Notes under the pieces: model-generated
The model's input: the letters and a program-made list of their open reading frames with translations, nothing else
Databases searched by the model: none
Told to the model about the DNA's origin: nothing
Shown: positions 35,100 through 47,520 of the stretch, in pieces
Layout of the letters: the number at the start of each line of letters is the position of its first letter
Numbering within the stretch: position 1 is the first letter of the stretch
Assembly: GCA_030847615.1 (NCBI GenBank)
Contig: JAUMIR010000005.1
Span: 173,628,596 to 173,692,595, forward strand
DNA length: 64,000 nucleotides
Reading direction: 5' to 3'
From: Gambelia wislizenii
Taxonomy: Eukaryota; Chordata; Lepidosauria; Squamata; Crotaphytidae
Position numbers and translations under genes: made by a program

Positions 35100-35260
35100 T
35101 TAGAGTTTGCAAAAGTCACTTTTGAAGACTACAGCTGCCAGAATCCCTCAGCAGACATAGTAACTCCTGGTTGGGAGATTCTGTCAATCGTAGTGCAAAA
35201 GTAGTTTTTGACGTGCAAACCTGTGGTGAAAAGTAGTTCAACTTCTGTTGGACAGATCAA
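35100..35260. repeat. Short fold-back repeat
   Basis: TTTGCAAAAGTCACTTTTGAAGACTACAGCTGCCAGAATC pairs imperfectly with GATTCTGTCAATCGTAGTGCAAAAGTAGTTTTTGACGTGCAAA as inverted arms. Old MITE of unknown family. Confidence 0.5.
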
Positions 35261-35771
35261 ATTACTCCATCCCATGGAATCACAACATGGAGGGGATGTC
35301 CACAGAAGATTGGTCGTATTGTGCAAAAGAACAATCTGTTTATTTTGAACAAGCTAAACAAGTTTTAATTTAGCCTAAAATATAGAAAATAAAAGGTTCT
35401 GAAAAGCAAGGAGATGTCCCCTCCCAAGACACAGAATACTTATGAGTTAAATCAGAACTCCTCATAAGTACAATAACAATGTGACTGAAATCACAGAAGA
35501 ACATAAGTTTTCAGGAAAGGACAACACGATGGCCTTGGCTTCCTACTAACCCTCACATGTGCAGATACATAGTTGGGATCCCAGCTTAAACATACTTCAA
35601 GGAGGTCCCTTGAAGTCAACCATTCTTGAACTAGTCATGATTCATTTGATTTCAGTTAGTCTTCTCTAAGCCCAGTTTTAGACTGACTCCAGCTCAAAAG
35701 TGAAAATAAGGTATTATCGATATAGTCCTTCTGTTCAGCAGCTTGCCAACTTTTGCCCTATCGTTTTCATA

Positions 35772-35979
35772 TCATACTACACTGTTCTAGTGCTATTATT
35801 CCACTTTAACTGCTATGGCTGCCTCCTGTGGAATTCTGGGGTTTGTAGTTTAGTGAGGCCTAAGAGCTCCCTGGCTGAGAGTTGTAAATGCCCCTCCCTA
35901 AACTGCAAATCCCAGGATTCCACAGGAGGCAGCCATAGCAAAAAAAGTGGAATAATAGCACTATAACAATATAGTGTGA
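35772..35979. mobile_element. 208-bp fold-back MITE, TA target (copy 1)
   Basis: Begins TCATACTACACTGTTCTAGTG and ends TATAGTGTGA, flanked by TA on both sides (35770-35771 and 35980-35981). The arms include GCTATTATTCCACTTTAACTGC and their complement. A copy of exactly the same length, 208 bp, is at 47601-47808 in the same intron. A TA duplication suggests Tc1/mariner-type mobilisation; this is inference. Confidence 0.8.
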
Positions 35980-37521
35980 TAATCTCCAGTGTTTTATTTC
36001 CACTTTATGGGACTCTATACTTATTCACAGAACTCTTCTGTTGATGACATGTGTTGTGTCTTCCACAGTGTACAAAGACAGTTACTTAGCACACCATCCA
36101 TTGGCCACTTCCATAGGTTTATTGGTGCATGTTTAATCACAATCTAGGAGTATATGGGGGAAACAGTTCTCTTATTGCTTGCATTGTAGCTCTGGCCCTG
36201 ACTGAAACAGATCTCACTGTGCTATGCTTAAAGAATTGTCTGAGGTTCAGCTGATATGTTATGTCTGTTGGATGTTTTGACCAGTCCCATACAATTAATT
36301 ATGTATGGATTTGCTGTTATTATATTTATGTGGGTAGACACAATAACATAACTGCTTTCCACACAGGCATCATGGGTGGTCTTGATGGAAGAAAGATTAT
36401 ACTGTATAATCCAAAATCTATAAATTACTGGAATGGCATGGATATTGATTTTAAATGTTGCAGTAGAAATGTTGCAGTGAGAATCATTGAATGTGTCCTT
36501 TCAAGAGAGGAAACAACTAAAACCAACCCTGAAGTTATTGGGATTGCATAATACTTAAAAGTTTTTGAAGAGTTGAACAAAACTTGGCTTGACATTCTCC
36601 ATGTGTTATTCATGACAAGACAACGATTTTCATATTAATTGCATGCCATGAAATCATGAAATTTTATTAAGGCCCTTGGGCTTGTGGCACATTTCCAATA
36701 TGAAACTACAGGCCCCACCTAGGTTAATCTGTCCTATCTGAATATTTGGGAGGGGTTCAGTTTGGTTCATTAAGTCTGTTAAGTCTTTGTACTGTAAACA
36801 AAATATTTTTGTTGGGAGAGCCTCTTTAAAGATTTAGAGTTAAAACTTATTAATCCAAGAAGAGGAGACCCGCAAAATGGGACTTACTATATGTAAGCTG
36901 TGACTAAGAAGTTTCTTTCATTTCAGTTGGTCTGTGAGTTGGGAATGATGTTGGACTTACCCTTTTAAATCCAATGTGATGTTAATTTTCATGTAACTGA
37001 TATAAAACATAAATTAAGTAAAAGTAATGTAATTGCTAATCATACTTCCTGACAGCATCCCCAAACATTAATTTGTTATGATTGCTTTTGTATAGCCCAT
37101 TTTCATTTTTTCTTTGACATCTCATTTTGTAGCATTTTTCATGGGTGGTTCTGGGTTTTTTTTAATGCTTAAAAACATTAGTTGAAAATTGAATGTAGTT
37201 TAAATAGTGTATAATAAGTGAAATAACCATCCTTTTTGGAAAATGTTTTGTTTACTAAATGATGTAGTAATTCAGAGGCATATATTGTAAATTAGAAGTT
37301 GCAAGCAATTGTTCTTCCTTAGTGTGTCCTCCATACATTTCCAGTGTCCTTCATTTAATACAACTATACTTGTGGTTTAAAAACTGTAGTTTTAAATAAA
37401 GTCAACATGAACAATGTGTGATTTTTAAAGTTGAGAGCTGTGGTCCTGGGCTTGAGCATGGTAGGCAACTACTTGAAGTGGGCAACCGCCATTATATGAC
37501 AGTAGTCACTTTTTTTAAAAA

Positions 37522-37735
37522 GTGAGAGCTGGCATGGTGTAGTGACTTGAGTGTTCAAATCCTCATTCAGCCATGGAAACCCACTGGGTGATCTTGGGCA
37601 AGTCACACTCTCTCAGCCTCAGAGGAAGACAAAGGCAAAACCCTTCTGAACAAATCTTGCCAAGAAAACCCCTTAATCAGTTCACCTTAGGGTTGCCCTA
37701 AGCCTAAAATGATTTGAACACATGCAGCAACAAAT
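37522..37735 (+). mobile_element. tRNA-derived SINE, (ACA)n-tail type
   Basis: GAGAGCTGGCATGGTGTAGTG head, CAGCCATGGAAACCCACTGGGTG, CTTGGGCAAGTCACACTCTC, CTCTGAACAAATCTTGCCAAG-type body and GGGTTGCCCTAAG tail region. A piece between the A and B boxes is shortened. Confidence 0.88.
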
Positions 37736-37916
37736 TTTTTAAAACCCAAAATGCTCTCATGCCCTCTGGGGAACATGGGAGGCATTTTTGACATAGCTGT
37801 GGGCATTCCTGGGTAGTTTTAAAGCAGGTCGCAAACTAGATGTTTCCTTTGGCCCCAATAGGTGCAAGTAAGTACTAGATATTACCTTTGGCCCCAACAG
37901 GTGCAGAGAGTATTTT

Positions 37917-37950
37917 GAGTAATAAATAAATAAATAAATAAATAAATAAA
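37917..37950. repeat. (AAAT)n microsatellite
   Basis: About eight AATA units. Confidence 0.95.
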
Positions 37951-38829
37951 ATAATCAAAATCTGGGGTGGAGGCTCATAGGGGCCTCTGGCTTCAAACAC
38001 TCTTGGGACCACATGTGGTTCTAGGAAACACAGTTTTGCCAAACCATTCCTCCCCAAGCATTCACTTTTGTAGCCTCCTAATCTTTCCATCAGTCCCCCA
38101 AAGTTCCATGAACTACATTTTAAAAACATTTGGTGCAATTTTCAGGCAAAAAAAATAAATAAATAAAAATAAAAATAAAAGATCTCTAAAACCCCTTCAC
38201 TATACTCTCCCAAAGTCTGCAAATGTACAAAAAAAAGGCTTCCTTATTCCCAATACCTTCTTTCCCCTTCATTTCCTCTTCAATCTGGTGATAGGAAGTG
38301 ATGTGATGTCACTTTATTTTGAAAGGGAAATAGAAGGAAGAGTAGGTATTTTTGCACTTTCAGGGAGAGCTGCAGCCTGTGACAGGGCATGAACCCATTC
38401 AGTTGCCCACCTGTACTCTAGAGGTAAACCCACAGGTGTCACCACAGTAAAGACATGGGTTGCAACCTCAGACAAATAAAATCTGTTGTGAGAAGTTCTC
38501 ACTAAGCAGTTGTTAACATATATGGTTGCATTTAACAGATAAGGTATTTGTTTTTAAAGCAGCTGCTTACATTGATATAGTTTAAATGGTTCAAGGCCAC
38601 ACTAGCAGTAATTGTCTGCAAATGATTATTTTGGTGTGAGTTATAACATGGATACTAATTATGGAAAAGTATTCACACACATACTTTCCTTTCCAGCATA
38701 ACCTACCTGAAAGGATTGCTCTGAGGAGAAAAAAGTTAGAGAGAGGAACATATATGCTTCCTTGAGCAATGTGGGAGAAAGATAGGATATAAATACAGTA
38801 AAAAGAGCTCCACCCCAGTCTTTGTTGCT

Positions 38830-39065
38830 GTTTGTTTACTTATCTGTCTCCTGCCCTTTATTATGGGATATCAGGTGTGCCATTTGACCAGTTTAAACAA
38901 CACAAAACATTAAAAAAATACTGAAAACATTTTTTAAAAAATTAGCAAGCTAAAACAAAACAGTCAAAACAGCTTAAAACAATTGAAAGCCATAATGCAT
39001 TTGCAGATTTGGGTAAAATCAATTCAGCCCCAAAGTCTTTAATAAAAAGCCTTTTAAAAAAAACT
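38830..39065. mobile_element. LINE-related fragment (pair member 1)
   Basis: CCAGTTTAAACAACACAAAACAT, CAAAACAGCTTAAAACAATTGAAAGCC, TTTGCAGATTTGGGTAAAATC and CCCCAAAGTCTTTAATAAAAAGCC align with 43834-44065. The upstream CTGCCCTTTATTATGGGATATCAGG matches the L2-like tail of squamate SINE/LINEs. Family not named. Confidence 0.5.
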
Positions 39066-39679
39066 TGGGGATGGAATGATACCTGTGTTGGTGCTAATCA
39101 GTCCTCCAAGTCAATGGGCTTCTAAGTCATATATGATTATGGAGTGATAACATGTTACAAATACTCCTTATGGGGCATTTCATACACATTTTATTTTTGC
39201 AGGCTTCATTTTCTATGATTCCTAAGGTCTGTTTGACAGTTTCCCTCTACTTTAACTCCTTAACCTAACAGTCTTAATATCTTCAATTCTTCCCTTCCCT
39301 CCCTGAAGAGTTACTCAGACAAACAGTATTTCCCCTCATCTTTGCTTCACTGATTGATTTCATTTTGTTTGAAAGATTTAAAATGTTTGAAAAACATTTA
39401 ATATTTTTACAAGACATGGGTCTTCCCAGATAAGAGAGGAGGCTAGACAACATGGAAAGTATAACTACATTGCTCAAGCTTTTGGAGCATCTTTTCTGTC
39501 TTAAATGGCTGAAGGACTTAGTAGTGGCTTTTGAGTTTTTAGACAACATCCCAGGCCTTCACATTTAGGTATGCTTGAGGATTTTATCTGGTTCACAGGC
39601 AAACGAACCTGAGATTCACTTTCCTGACAAATAGGCAGAATGGAATGTAATTATCTTTTGATTACTATAACTTGACCAT

Positions 39680-39908
39680 TAGTGTGGTGTAATGGTTTTA
39701 GTGTTGGACTACGACTCTGGAGACCAGGGTTTGAATCCCCACTCAGCCATGGAAACCCACTGGGTGACCTCTGGGCAATCACACTCTCTCAGCTTCAGAG
39801 AAAGGCAAAGGCAACTCCCCTCTGAACAAATCTTGCTAAGAAAACCCTGTGATAGGTTTGTCTTAGGGTCACCATAAGGCAGAAATGAAAGTGCACAACA
39901 ACAACAAC
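39680..39908 (+). mobile_element. tRNA-derived SINE, (ACA)n-tail type
   Basis: Full-length copy: TAGTGTGGTGTAATGGTTTTAG head, GGGTTTGAATCCCCACTC B box, CTTCAGAGAAAGGCAAAGGC body, CTTAGGGTCACCATAAGGC, tail CACAACAACAACAAC. Confidence 0.92.
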
Positions 39909-40183
39909 TTGTTTGAACTTTTACAACAATGTTCTTGGCTCAAAAACAACAAAACATACAAATTATGTATTTTAAGAAAGAATACAGGCAAAACCCACAT
40001 ATATTAAGTTAAAATGGATTCAAAAATACATAGAGTGGGGAGAGTGTGAAAAGCACATATTTTTCTATATTTAATGCAGTCACTGATTGATTTGCAGCAG
40101 GTGTGACAGACTTATGACTGAACACATGCAGAATTGCTATGGACTGCAAATAGACTGATCTGCTCATCCCTAAGCATGCACGC

Positions 40184-40209
40184 GTGCACGCGCGCACACA
40201 CACACACAG
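40184..40209. repeat. Alternating purine-pyrimidine tract
   Basis: CACGCGTGCACGCGCGCACACACACACACA: an uninterrupted alternating CG/CA run, a classic potential Z-DNA-forming sequence. Confidence 0.9.
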
Positions 40210-40286
40210 ACACTCCAGGACTGTTTCAAAAATGAACATTTCACTAATAAGCAATTATAATATGGTATAAGGCAGCTTCCTATCAG

Positions 40287-40509
40287 AGGCCCTTTCACAC
40301 TATACAATCAAAGCACTTGATTGCACTTCAAGTACCTTGGATACATCCAGTGAAATCCTGGGGTTTGTAGTTTGGTGAGGCAATAGAGATCGCTGGTTGA
40401 GAATCCTAAATACCCCTTCTTAAACTGCAGTTCTTGGATTCAATTGGATGTCACCACTGCCATTAAAATAAAATTGATGCTCTATAAATGTATAGTGCAA
40501 AAGGGCCCC
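40287..40509. mobile_element. Fold-back MITE, GGCCCTTTCACAC family
   Basis: Left end GGCCCTTTCACACTATACAATC pairs with right end TGTATAGTGCAAAAGGGCC. The interior contains AATCCTGGGGTTTGTAGTTTGGTGAGG, as in the related elements at 35.8, 45.0 and 47.6 kb. Confidence 0.75.
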
Positions 40510-41760
40510 AGGTATACAAGTAATCATGCCAGCATTCCCTCAGTCTACATTCTAACTCCATATCTTCCTTTTGATGGGAGCTTTGTGGTGAGAAATGTTG
40601 GAGGATAGTTTCCTAGTGAGGGAAATCTGTAAGCATATTGTTGTAAGAAAGAGCAGGAATTTCATTTCTTCATGAATTTAACAGAATTAATTTGACAGTT
40701 CAGAGTATGAATGTGGAAGAAAGCAAAACCGCCAGATTTTTCCTTTGCTGAAGTGGTTCCAAGTGAATCTGACCATAAGCAGCTAGAGCTTCCATTACAG
40801 GTCTGTACACACTGTGTATTATGGGATTGACAGATGTGCTATTAATTTAGCTTGTAATTCTATACACCCCATTCTCTTCTCTTAAAAAGCCTCAGGTTCT
40901 ATTTAAATCCTTGCTTTTTGGCAAGCATACAAATATTCTGCCAACCAAGCTTTTGGCCAGCTGGTCAGATTTGTTTTTGATCATTCTGATATTAGAAAGG
41001 CTTGTCTTTCATTCTTTATTCCCTAGTTCCTTCCTTACATCTTAAAAGATGTGTGCAAGTGGAGAAAAGTAACAATTGGAACTGGCTACAAATGATCCAC
41101 CAATATTTGTATCTGTCTCAAATTCAGCACATGAGATATCAAAACAGAAAGGGACTTGTCTTAGACCTGGCAGAAAGCAGAGGTCAGCAATATTTGGGGT
41201 TGGGGGTTGGGGTTTAAAATGCTGCATTTGTTATCTTGGTGCTTCAGAATTAGTTCTGCCTGTTCTGGCCTTCACGTTAAGCTCTCTTCCAAGTTTGCAC
41301 AGTAAAGAATGACAGGATTGCTCTTTAAATTTGAAGAAGAAATATTGCAGTGCTAGTTTGAAGCACCAACAGCTTTTAAGCCCAAATTACTTCAGTTCCA
41401 CTTTTAACATTCACATGACAGTCTTGTTCTAGGTGTCTACATGCAGCCAGTACACCATGAGAATCACCAGTCAAAGGTGTCTTCTAAATGTCAGTCCAGA
41501 TTTGTGGAAGCATCACACTTATTCCATCAAAAGACAGATAACCTAGTTACCTCAGATGCAATATCCTGCTCTCAACCATAGGGTATCTTTGGCAGTTCTC
41601 ACACTGCTGTGGATATATCTAAAACCTTTGACCTTCTAGATATTTCAGATGACCTCACTGATGGCCATCCTGAGTGAGGCTGTTGGGAGTTGTAGGGCAA
41701 TATATCTGGAATGCAAAAGGTCCCCCACTTCTGAGATAAGAGGTGCCTAAGATGGACTAA

Positions 41761-42060
41761 GGAGATTATCAGGCGGGGAAATGTGGCAAAAAACTGTGTC
41801 CCAACGCGTCAGAAGTATGCGATGAGAACAGAAACATTATCAGACACCCACATCCTCAGCCATTCCTGGGGCGTAGCACTGGTGTGGATGAAGCTTCACT
41901 TTAATATTGACGGGGCTAAGCCACCAATAAAAAGGAATGCCTTATTCATGCATGCACTATACCCCTGGAATGCTGAAGGACATCATCATCTAGTAATGTC
42001 ACCCGTTTCTGTTTTCACTGTGTTCTTCTGACATAGTTTTTGCTGCATCTGATAATCTCC
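41761..42060. mobile_element. Harbinger-like element (copy e), intronic
   Basis: A 300-bp element begins GGAGATTATCAGGCGGGGAA and ends GCATCTGATAATCTCC, flanked by TAA on both sides (41758-41760 and 42061-42063). The interior (GACGGGGCTAAGCCACCAAT) is related to copies d and g. No ORF. Confidence 0.82.
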
Positions 42061-42334
42061 TAAAATACTACCAACATTCATTCACATATAAATTAGAAAC
42101 TGCTCTCTCTTTACATACATGTCATTTTCCTCCCACACTCAATGATTTGTATCCAATAAGAACCATGGGGATAAACACCAGGTTAAGATCTTGACTAATC
42201 TATTATATATTTTTATGGTTTTCTTAATTTGCTGAACTATCTTGAAGGCCCTTGAAAAGTGGGTTATAGTCCTTCCTTCCTTTTGCAAAGAAAAGTGGGT
42301 TATAATTTTTATTTTAAAAAACATCATAAAGATA

Positions 42335-42500
42335 TGGTTAGTATTTGGATGGGAGACCACCAATGAATACTAGGTGCTGTAGGCTATATTCCAAAGGAAG
42401 GAACTGGCAAAACCATTGAGTATTCGTTACCTAAGAAAACCCTGGGAAATTCATGGGATCACCATACGTTGACAGGCAATTTGAACACACACACACACAA
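42335..42500 (+). mobile_element. 5S-derived SINE, 5' truncated
   Basis: Begins inside the 5S part (GGTTAGTATTTGGATGGGAGACC, then ATACTAGGTGCTGTAGGCT). It continues with the SINE body (AAGGAAGGAACTGGCAAAACC, CTAAGAAAACCCTGGGAAATTC, GGGATCACCATACG) and a CA-rich tail. Confidence 0.82.
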
Positions 42501-42906
42501 AATATGTCATCTGCTGAGACCTCTGTAAAGAGAAGGCATATCTCAGGGAAGATCCATGTTCATTTAATTGATTTCCATGGCTCAGTTGGTATGTAATTCT
42601 GTCCATAAAAAAGGAAGGAAGAAATGATGTAAGCAGTCCTGAGGCCTTCAGTTGGAATCCTAAGGGCCAGGTAATAACTTCATAATTGTAAATCAGTCAC
42701 AGGCTATTCTTGCATGTTTTAAAAACACGAATCTTCCTTGTTTCCTGGGCTTAGGTGTTTCACACACACACTCACATACACACCCACACACACCAGTCAT
42801 AGTCATCCCTATGTCCTTTTATAGCAGAGGTAACATGTAGCATTCTAAGGCTGCAATCCAATCTACCCTTATCTGGATGTAAGTTCCATTGAACACAGTA
42901 GGACTC

Positions 42907-42965
<59 letters not shown>
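42907..42965. repeat. (TG)n(AG)n compound microsatellite
   Basis: About 20 bp of TG passing into about 38 bp of AG. Confidence 0.95.
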
Positions 42966-42968
<3 letters not shown>

Positions 42969-43086
42969 CACTGTAAGATGGCAGTTCTTTGCTCTCAGCT
43001 AGCCCAACAGGTTCTCAAGATTTTAGGGTCCTGTCTCAGCTGTTCCCTGGAGGATTAGAACATTGCATGCAACAGGATTTGGAATA

Positions 43087-43281
43087 CTGGTTGACCCCTG
43101 TGTCCATGGGGTGATATGTTCCACATACCCTTGGATACCTGAAACCATGGATAATAGGGAACCATATTAGACAAATGCCAGATGTTGACCATAGAATTGA
43201 ATTGGAGGACCTAGAAATGCCTAAAGATAACTTTTTTCCCAGCTGTGGATAAGTGAAACTATGGATATGGTGGTCAACCTG
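43087..43281. mobile_element. Tigger/pogo-like MITE, TA target
   Basis: 195 bp between TA dinucleotides (43085-43086 and 43282-43283). Left end CTGGTTGACCCCTGTGTCC and right end GGTCAACCTG form a TIR of the CAGGTTGACC type. The interior reads CTTGGATACCTGAAACCATGGATAATAGGGAACC, typical of the 'CAGTTGACCCTT..ACAACACGGG' style Tigger/MER2-like elements. No ORF. Confidence 0.72.
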
Positions 43282-43598
43282 TACATAGCACTGTTTCTTT
43301 AGTCACAATAGCATACAATATAATGGAATGATTTGTAATGAGAGTTATTATCAACACATTTCATTTACTGCTGTCTCTCAAGATTTCCTGGTTACACCCA
43401 TTTATTAGGCCCAGCAAGAGTAAACCAATTGAATCAATAGCACTTGCATATGTATTGATTTCACAAGTCCTCTTGATTCAAAAGGTCTGCTCTACTTGGT
43501 GCTAATAACTAGATTAAGCTTTCTGTGTTGACACATAAAATCTTTATCTTTAATAAATACTTATTAAAATATTTATTTTGCACCCTTTATCTAAATGT

Positions 43599-43833
43599 TG
43601 TGAGCCAGTATGGTGTAGTGGTCTGAGCACTGGACTAGGACTCTGGAGACCAGTCGAATCCCTGCTCAGCCATGGAAATTCATTGTGTGACTTTGGGCAA
43701 ATCACACTCTGTCAGCCTCAGAGGAAGGCAAAGGTAAACCCACTCTGAACAAATCTTGCCAGGACAAGTCTATGATGGGTTCCCCTTAGGATCTCTATAA
43801 GTTGGAAACGACTTGAAGGCACACAAGAACAAC
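43599..43833 (+). mobile_element. tRNA-derived SINE, (ACA)n-tail type
   Basis: GTGAGCCAGTATGGTGTAGTGG, GGACTAGGACTCTGGAGACCAG, TCAGCCATGGAAATTCATTG, CTCAGAGGAAGGCAAAGG, GGAAACGACTTGAAGGCACAC and a short ACA tail. Full length. Confidence 0.92.
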
Positions 43834-44065
43834 ATCTACATGTCTCAGGGCAACATTCTGTCCATAAATCAATATGATCAGTTTAAAACAACACAAACAA
43901 TAAAATGATTTTTAAAGAGTAAAACATATTCAACAGTTTAAAACCACTTAAGATACTTCAAAACAATTCAAAACTGCGTATGTGATCTGTGTAAAAACAG
44001 TTAGGCTCCAAAGGCCTTTGTAATCAACTGTGTTTTAACTTGCTGCTGGAATAACAATAAAACAG
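43834..44065. mobile_element. LINE-related fragment (pair member 2)
   Basis: AGTTTAAAACAACACAAACAAT, AGTTTAAAACCACTTAAGATAC, AGTTAGGCTCCAAAGGCCTTT and TTTTAACTTGCTGCTGG align with 38830-39065. It sits directly after the SINE tail. Family not named. Confidence 0.45.
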
Positions 44066-44299
44066 GTAAGTTTGGGCTCTGGTATGGTGTATTTCAAAGG
44101 GTCTTGTGGTTTAATTTTGCTTGGGATAAGCTTCCATGGACTCCAGCTCCTCGATCAGGAGCATTTATGTATCAGATGAAGTGGACTGGATTCTAAAACA
44201 TATTATTTCTTTATGTTCCACAATACTGTTGTATTCTGATGATAGCAACTACTTTCTGAGAAAATAACATACGTTGTCATTTCCATTTTGGGGATTATA

Positions 44300-45000
44300 A
44301 TTTTTTTATTGCAATAAGACCATTCTACTGAAAATACACCTGACCAGGCCGTAACAATAACACACACACAAAAATTGTTTTCCTCTTTTCTTACTAATAC
44401 AAAAATAAAACTGTCTGTCCTAACACTAATACATTTTTCCTCTTAATCTAAACACACTATAATCACTCTTTTTTTCTTTTCCAATTAACATTATATTTAC
44501 ACATTACAAATATACATAATTTGGAAAAGAAAAAAATAATAAAAGATTAATAATAATAATAATAATAATATTTAAAGATATCCCTTAAGTTATTGCTGGG
44601 GTTGTCTCATTAAACCATGGCCAAAACTTTTTCCAACAATGGTTTGGTCATTTCTCTTTTTCACTCAGAGCTAAATTTTCAATTACGTTCTTCACATAAT
44701 AAGCAGTGCCTTTTACATCCTGCAGATTTTGACTTTTCACCTCCCTTTGTCTTTGGAAAACTAACCCTAACATCACATAGAGATTTACCAGGCGCACCGT
44801 GGACCAGGGCACTGTCCAAAAACTCACAGCCGGGGAACCAGACTCCTTCCTCTTCCTCTTTTGGCCCACTGACTTTCTGGGTCCCCTGACACCCTCCGGA
44901 GATTCGGTCCCTGAAAGCACTGTCTCCCAAGCCTGTTGTGCCAAATCTGGGCAATCCAGAACCTGGGCCACCTCCTCCCATGTTTCCCAGGCACTCAGGC
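44300..45000 (-). mobile_element. Probable retroelement 3' end or retrocopy
   Basis: In reverse the segment ends GTCTTATTGCAATAAAAAAATT, a polyadenylation signal directly followed by A residues. It includes an AT-rich 3' UTR-like region with (AAT)n. Its 5' part has overlapping minus-strand ORFs (44971-44648 and 44981-44679) without a recognised domain. It looks like a reverse-transcribed 3' end, either a LINE or a processed copy. The source is unknown. Confidence 0.35.
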
Positions 45001-45016
45001 AGTTCTGGCTAAAATG

Positions 45017-45208
45017 CCTTTCACAGTGTACAAGTATAGTGCTATGATTCCACTTTAAATGCCATGGGAACAGGGAGGGGTATTTAGAATTTCTAGGCAG
45101 AGAGGCTCAGTGTCCCAACAAACTACAGACCCCAGGATTCCATGGGATGCAGCCATGGCAGTTAAAGTGGGATTATAGCACTATAACTGTGTAGTGTGAA
45201 AGGACCCT
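45017..45208. mobile_element. Fold-back MITE, CCTTTCACA family
   Basis: CCTTTCACAGTGTACAAGTATAGTGCTATGATTCC at the left pairs with GGGATTATAGCACTATAACTGTGTAGTGTGAAAGG at the right. The middle carries ACTACAGACCCCAGGATTCC. Related to the elements at 35.8, 40.3 and 47.6 kb. Confidence 0.8.
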
Positions 45209-45682
45209 GAAACTGAGAAGTGGTATTCATCCCATAGCATAGTATGGAATCTGAATCCAGCTCCTATGCTGAACAGTCAATAAGTTGGGGTGTGATTAAA
45301 AATGATTTTCTTAGTGGCCATCAGAAGTGTTGCTTCTCAGCAGGTTGAAAGTTAATCATAGTTGAGGTGCATAAATGTGCTTATGAGGGTTTGAGAAACT
45401 TCTAGGGAAGACATGAATGTTTTGCAGTCAAGGTTTAAGATTTAAATTTTCCTGTCAGATGCTTCCTAGTTTTGATGTGCTAAATGTTAGCTGTTTTCAC
45501 TTTCCTTAATCTTTACTACCTCAACAAAAAAAGTTTTTCAATTTATCTGCAATTTGTTTGTGTTTACTAAGCTCCCCCCCCACACACCGTGGATGTATTT
45601 CTGACAGCTTAACTCACTAAATGAATAGGTTTGCCTTCTGAAAATATTTACAGTACTTCTGCTGAGTCATAAACAAGCATAA

Positions 45683-45748
45683 CCTTCTATTGCAGGTTAA
45701 TAAGGGGCTGTATAATTAAATATGCCTTCTATTGCAGGTTAATAAGGG
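45683..45748. repeat. Short tandem duplication, 42-bp period
   Basis: CCTTCTATTGCAGGTTAATAAGGG occurs at 45683 and again at 45725. Both units contain a splice-acceptor-like CTATTGCAG. Confidence 0.85.
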
Positions 45749-46588
45749 CCTGAATGTTTCTCAAGGAGACATTTCAGAGAAATGCTCGTTAAGTCTGGGA
45801 TTTCTCAGTTTTGTCCCATCTGCCTGGCTTTTTGCATTATTATTGATGTTTAGCAAACAGATATGGCCATTAAATGCTGAAGGCCAATGTGTGGGATACA
45901 TTTATATAACTGCACTCTCCATTCTTGCAGAACATTTATGAGATGTACATAAACAAAAATATTTCAAAATTATGATGAGAATCAGGCTACATTTTGAAAT
46001 GTGCTCATTTAGTAGAACCTTAATTCTCTCAGCGCACATTAAGTAAGCAAAAGTTACAATCAGCTTCTCTAATATTTCCTGGTAGTTTTTGAGGAGGATG
46101 TGTTATGCAGATACTGGGCTAATTTGTTATAAGCCACCAAAGGAAGAAGATGAAGAAAAAGTAGAAAAACTTTAGCTGTTCTTGTTAGTATTCCTTCAGA
46201 GCTCCATTGTATAGTGAAAGAGATTTATTTTAAAAAGCATGCTTTGGGAAGAACCCCCTTTTACCATGAAAACAAGCATTAAAATTCTGCCATAAAGAAA
46301 ACTGGAATAATAAAGGCTGTAGTACAGTGATGCAACCTGTGCTCTGCATACAGAAAGTCTCAGGTTCAATCTTTGTCAAGGTTGGGATGGGAAAGATCCC
46401 TGTCCAAAAACCTGGAGAGCTGTTGCCAGTCTGTGTATAACAGGAATTGAAAATCTTCGTCCTTCCATATGTTATGGCCTACAGCTCCTATCAGCTCTAT
46501 CTAGAATGCCCAATAGTAAGGGACTAAAACATCTGGAAGTCCAAAGTATGTCTGAAACATAAAGAGAACCAAAAGTCATCTACACTTG

Positions 46589-47210
46589 GGAGATTTTCAC
46601 ACGGGGCCAAAATGTCCCGTTACTGCCCCGCCACCTCCTCTCCCATTCCTGCCATGGAATAACATAAATCTTTTGCACACTCACCTTAATTCCGCAGCAG
46701 GAACGGGCTCCCCCTCCCCTTGCTGGCTGGCCATAAATGCAGCCGTCGTAAGGCTGCTTTTACGACCGGCCATCTGAAACGTTATCACGTTATCACGTGA
46801 TAACACCGGACAGTAAATTTAAAAAATAAAACTCCCCCAAACATAAAATCAGTTCACCAAGCACAAAAGCACTCTTTAAATCACATAATCAAAACAGGGA
46901 TGGTAAAATAAAGGGTGCCACTTACCTCGATGTCCAGATCGTACCAGGAAGTGCTCGGAACAGACCTCCCCTCCACGGCTGTCATTTTCGGAACAGGAAC
47001 AGGGCTCCTTTTCGCACACCTGTGATTCCGTGATAGTGACGGAACGGGAGGTCTATTCACGATGAAAAATCGTGATTACATTGTTCTGGAACAGTCACGG
47101 GAGTATGATAGATGAAGGACAGAATGGGGTCAACGTCGTCCGAAAGGGAAAACCTTTCCCGACCCTGTTCTGTTCCTGCCACGGGATATATAGCCCGTGT
47201 GAAAATCTCC
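46589..47210. mobile_element. Harbinger-like element (copy f), intronic
   Basis: A 622-bp element begins GGAGATTTTCACACGGGGCC and ends CCCGTGTGAAAATCTCC, flanked by TTG on both sides. The interior, read in reverse, is homologous to copy h (CATCGAGGTAAGTGGCACCC, TTTACCATCCCTG). Subterminal CGTCGTCCGAAAGGG is at 47134-47148. The loop-like CACGATGAAAAATCGTG is near 47058. No ORF. It sits in reverse relative to copies g and h. Confidence 0.82.
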
Positions 47211-47520
47211 TTGGAGTAGAGAATATTGGGTCAAATGGACAATAAGTCTGGCTGAAGATAAAACTATTCCCTATGTTCCTCCCTAAAGTAACATAATATA
47301 TGATTGCCTGAAGGTTGCTTACACACTGTTCCTAAACATTCTTAATAGAATATCATCCTATAGTGAAGGAAGAAACTATGGCATACTATCATGGTGTAGT
47401 TTGAAACACTGCAGTAGTAAGCAGGGTATGTACTTTCTTCTCAACATTGGTTTGCTCTTTGCCTTAGGATCAGTACAGAAACCTCATTAAAGTCAGTAAC
47501 ACAAATCTGATTTAAATCCC

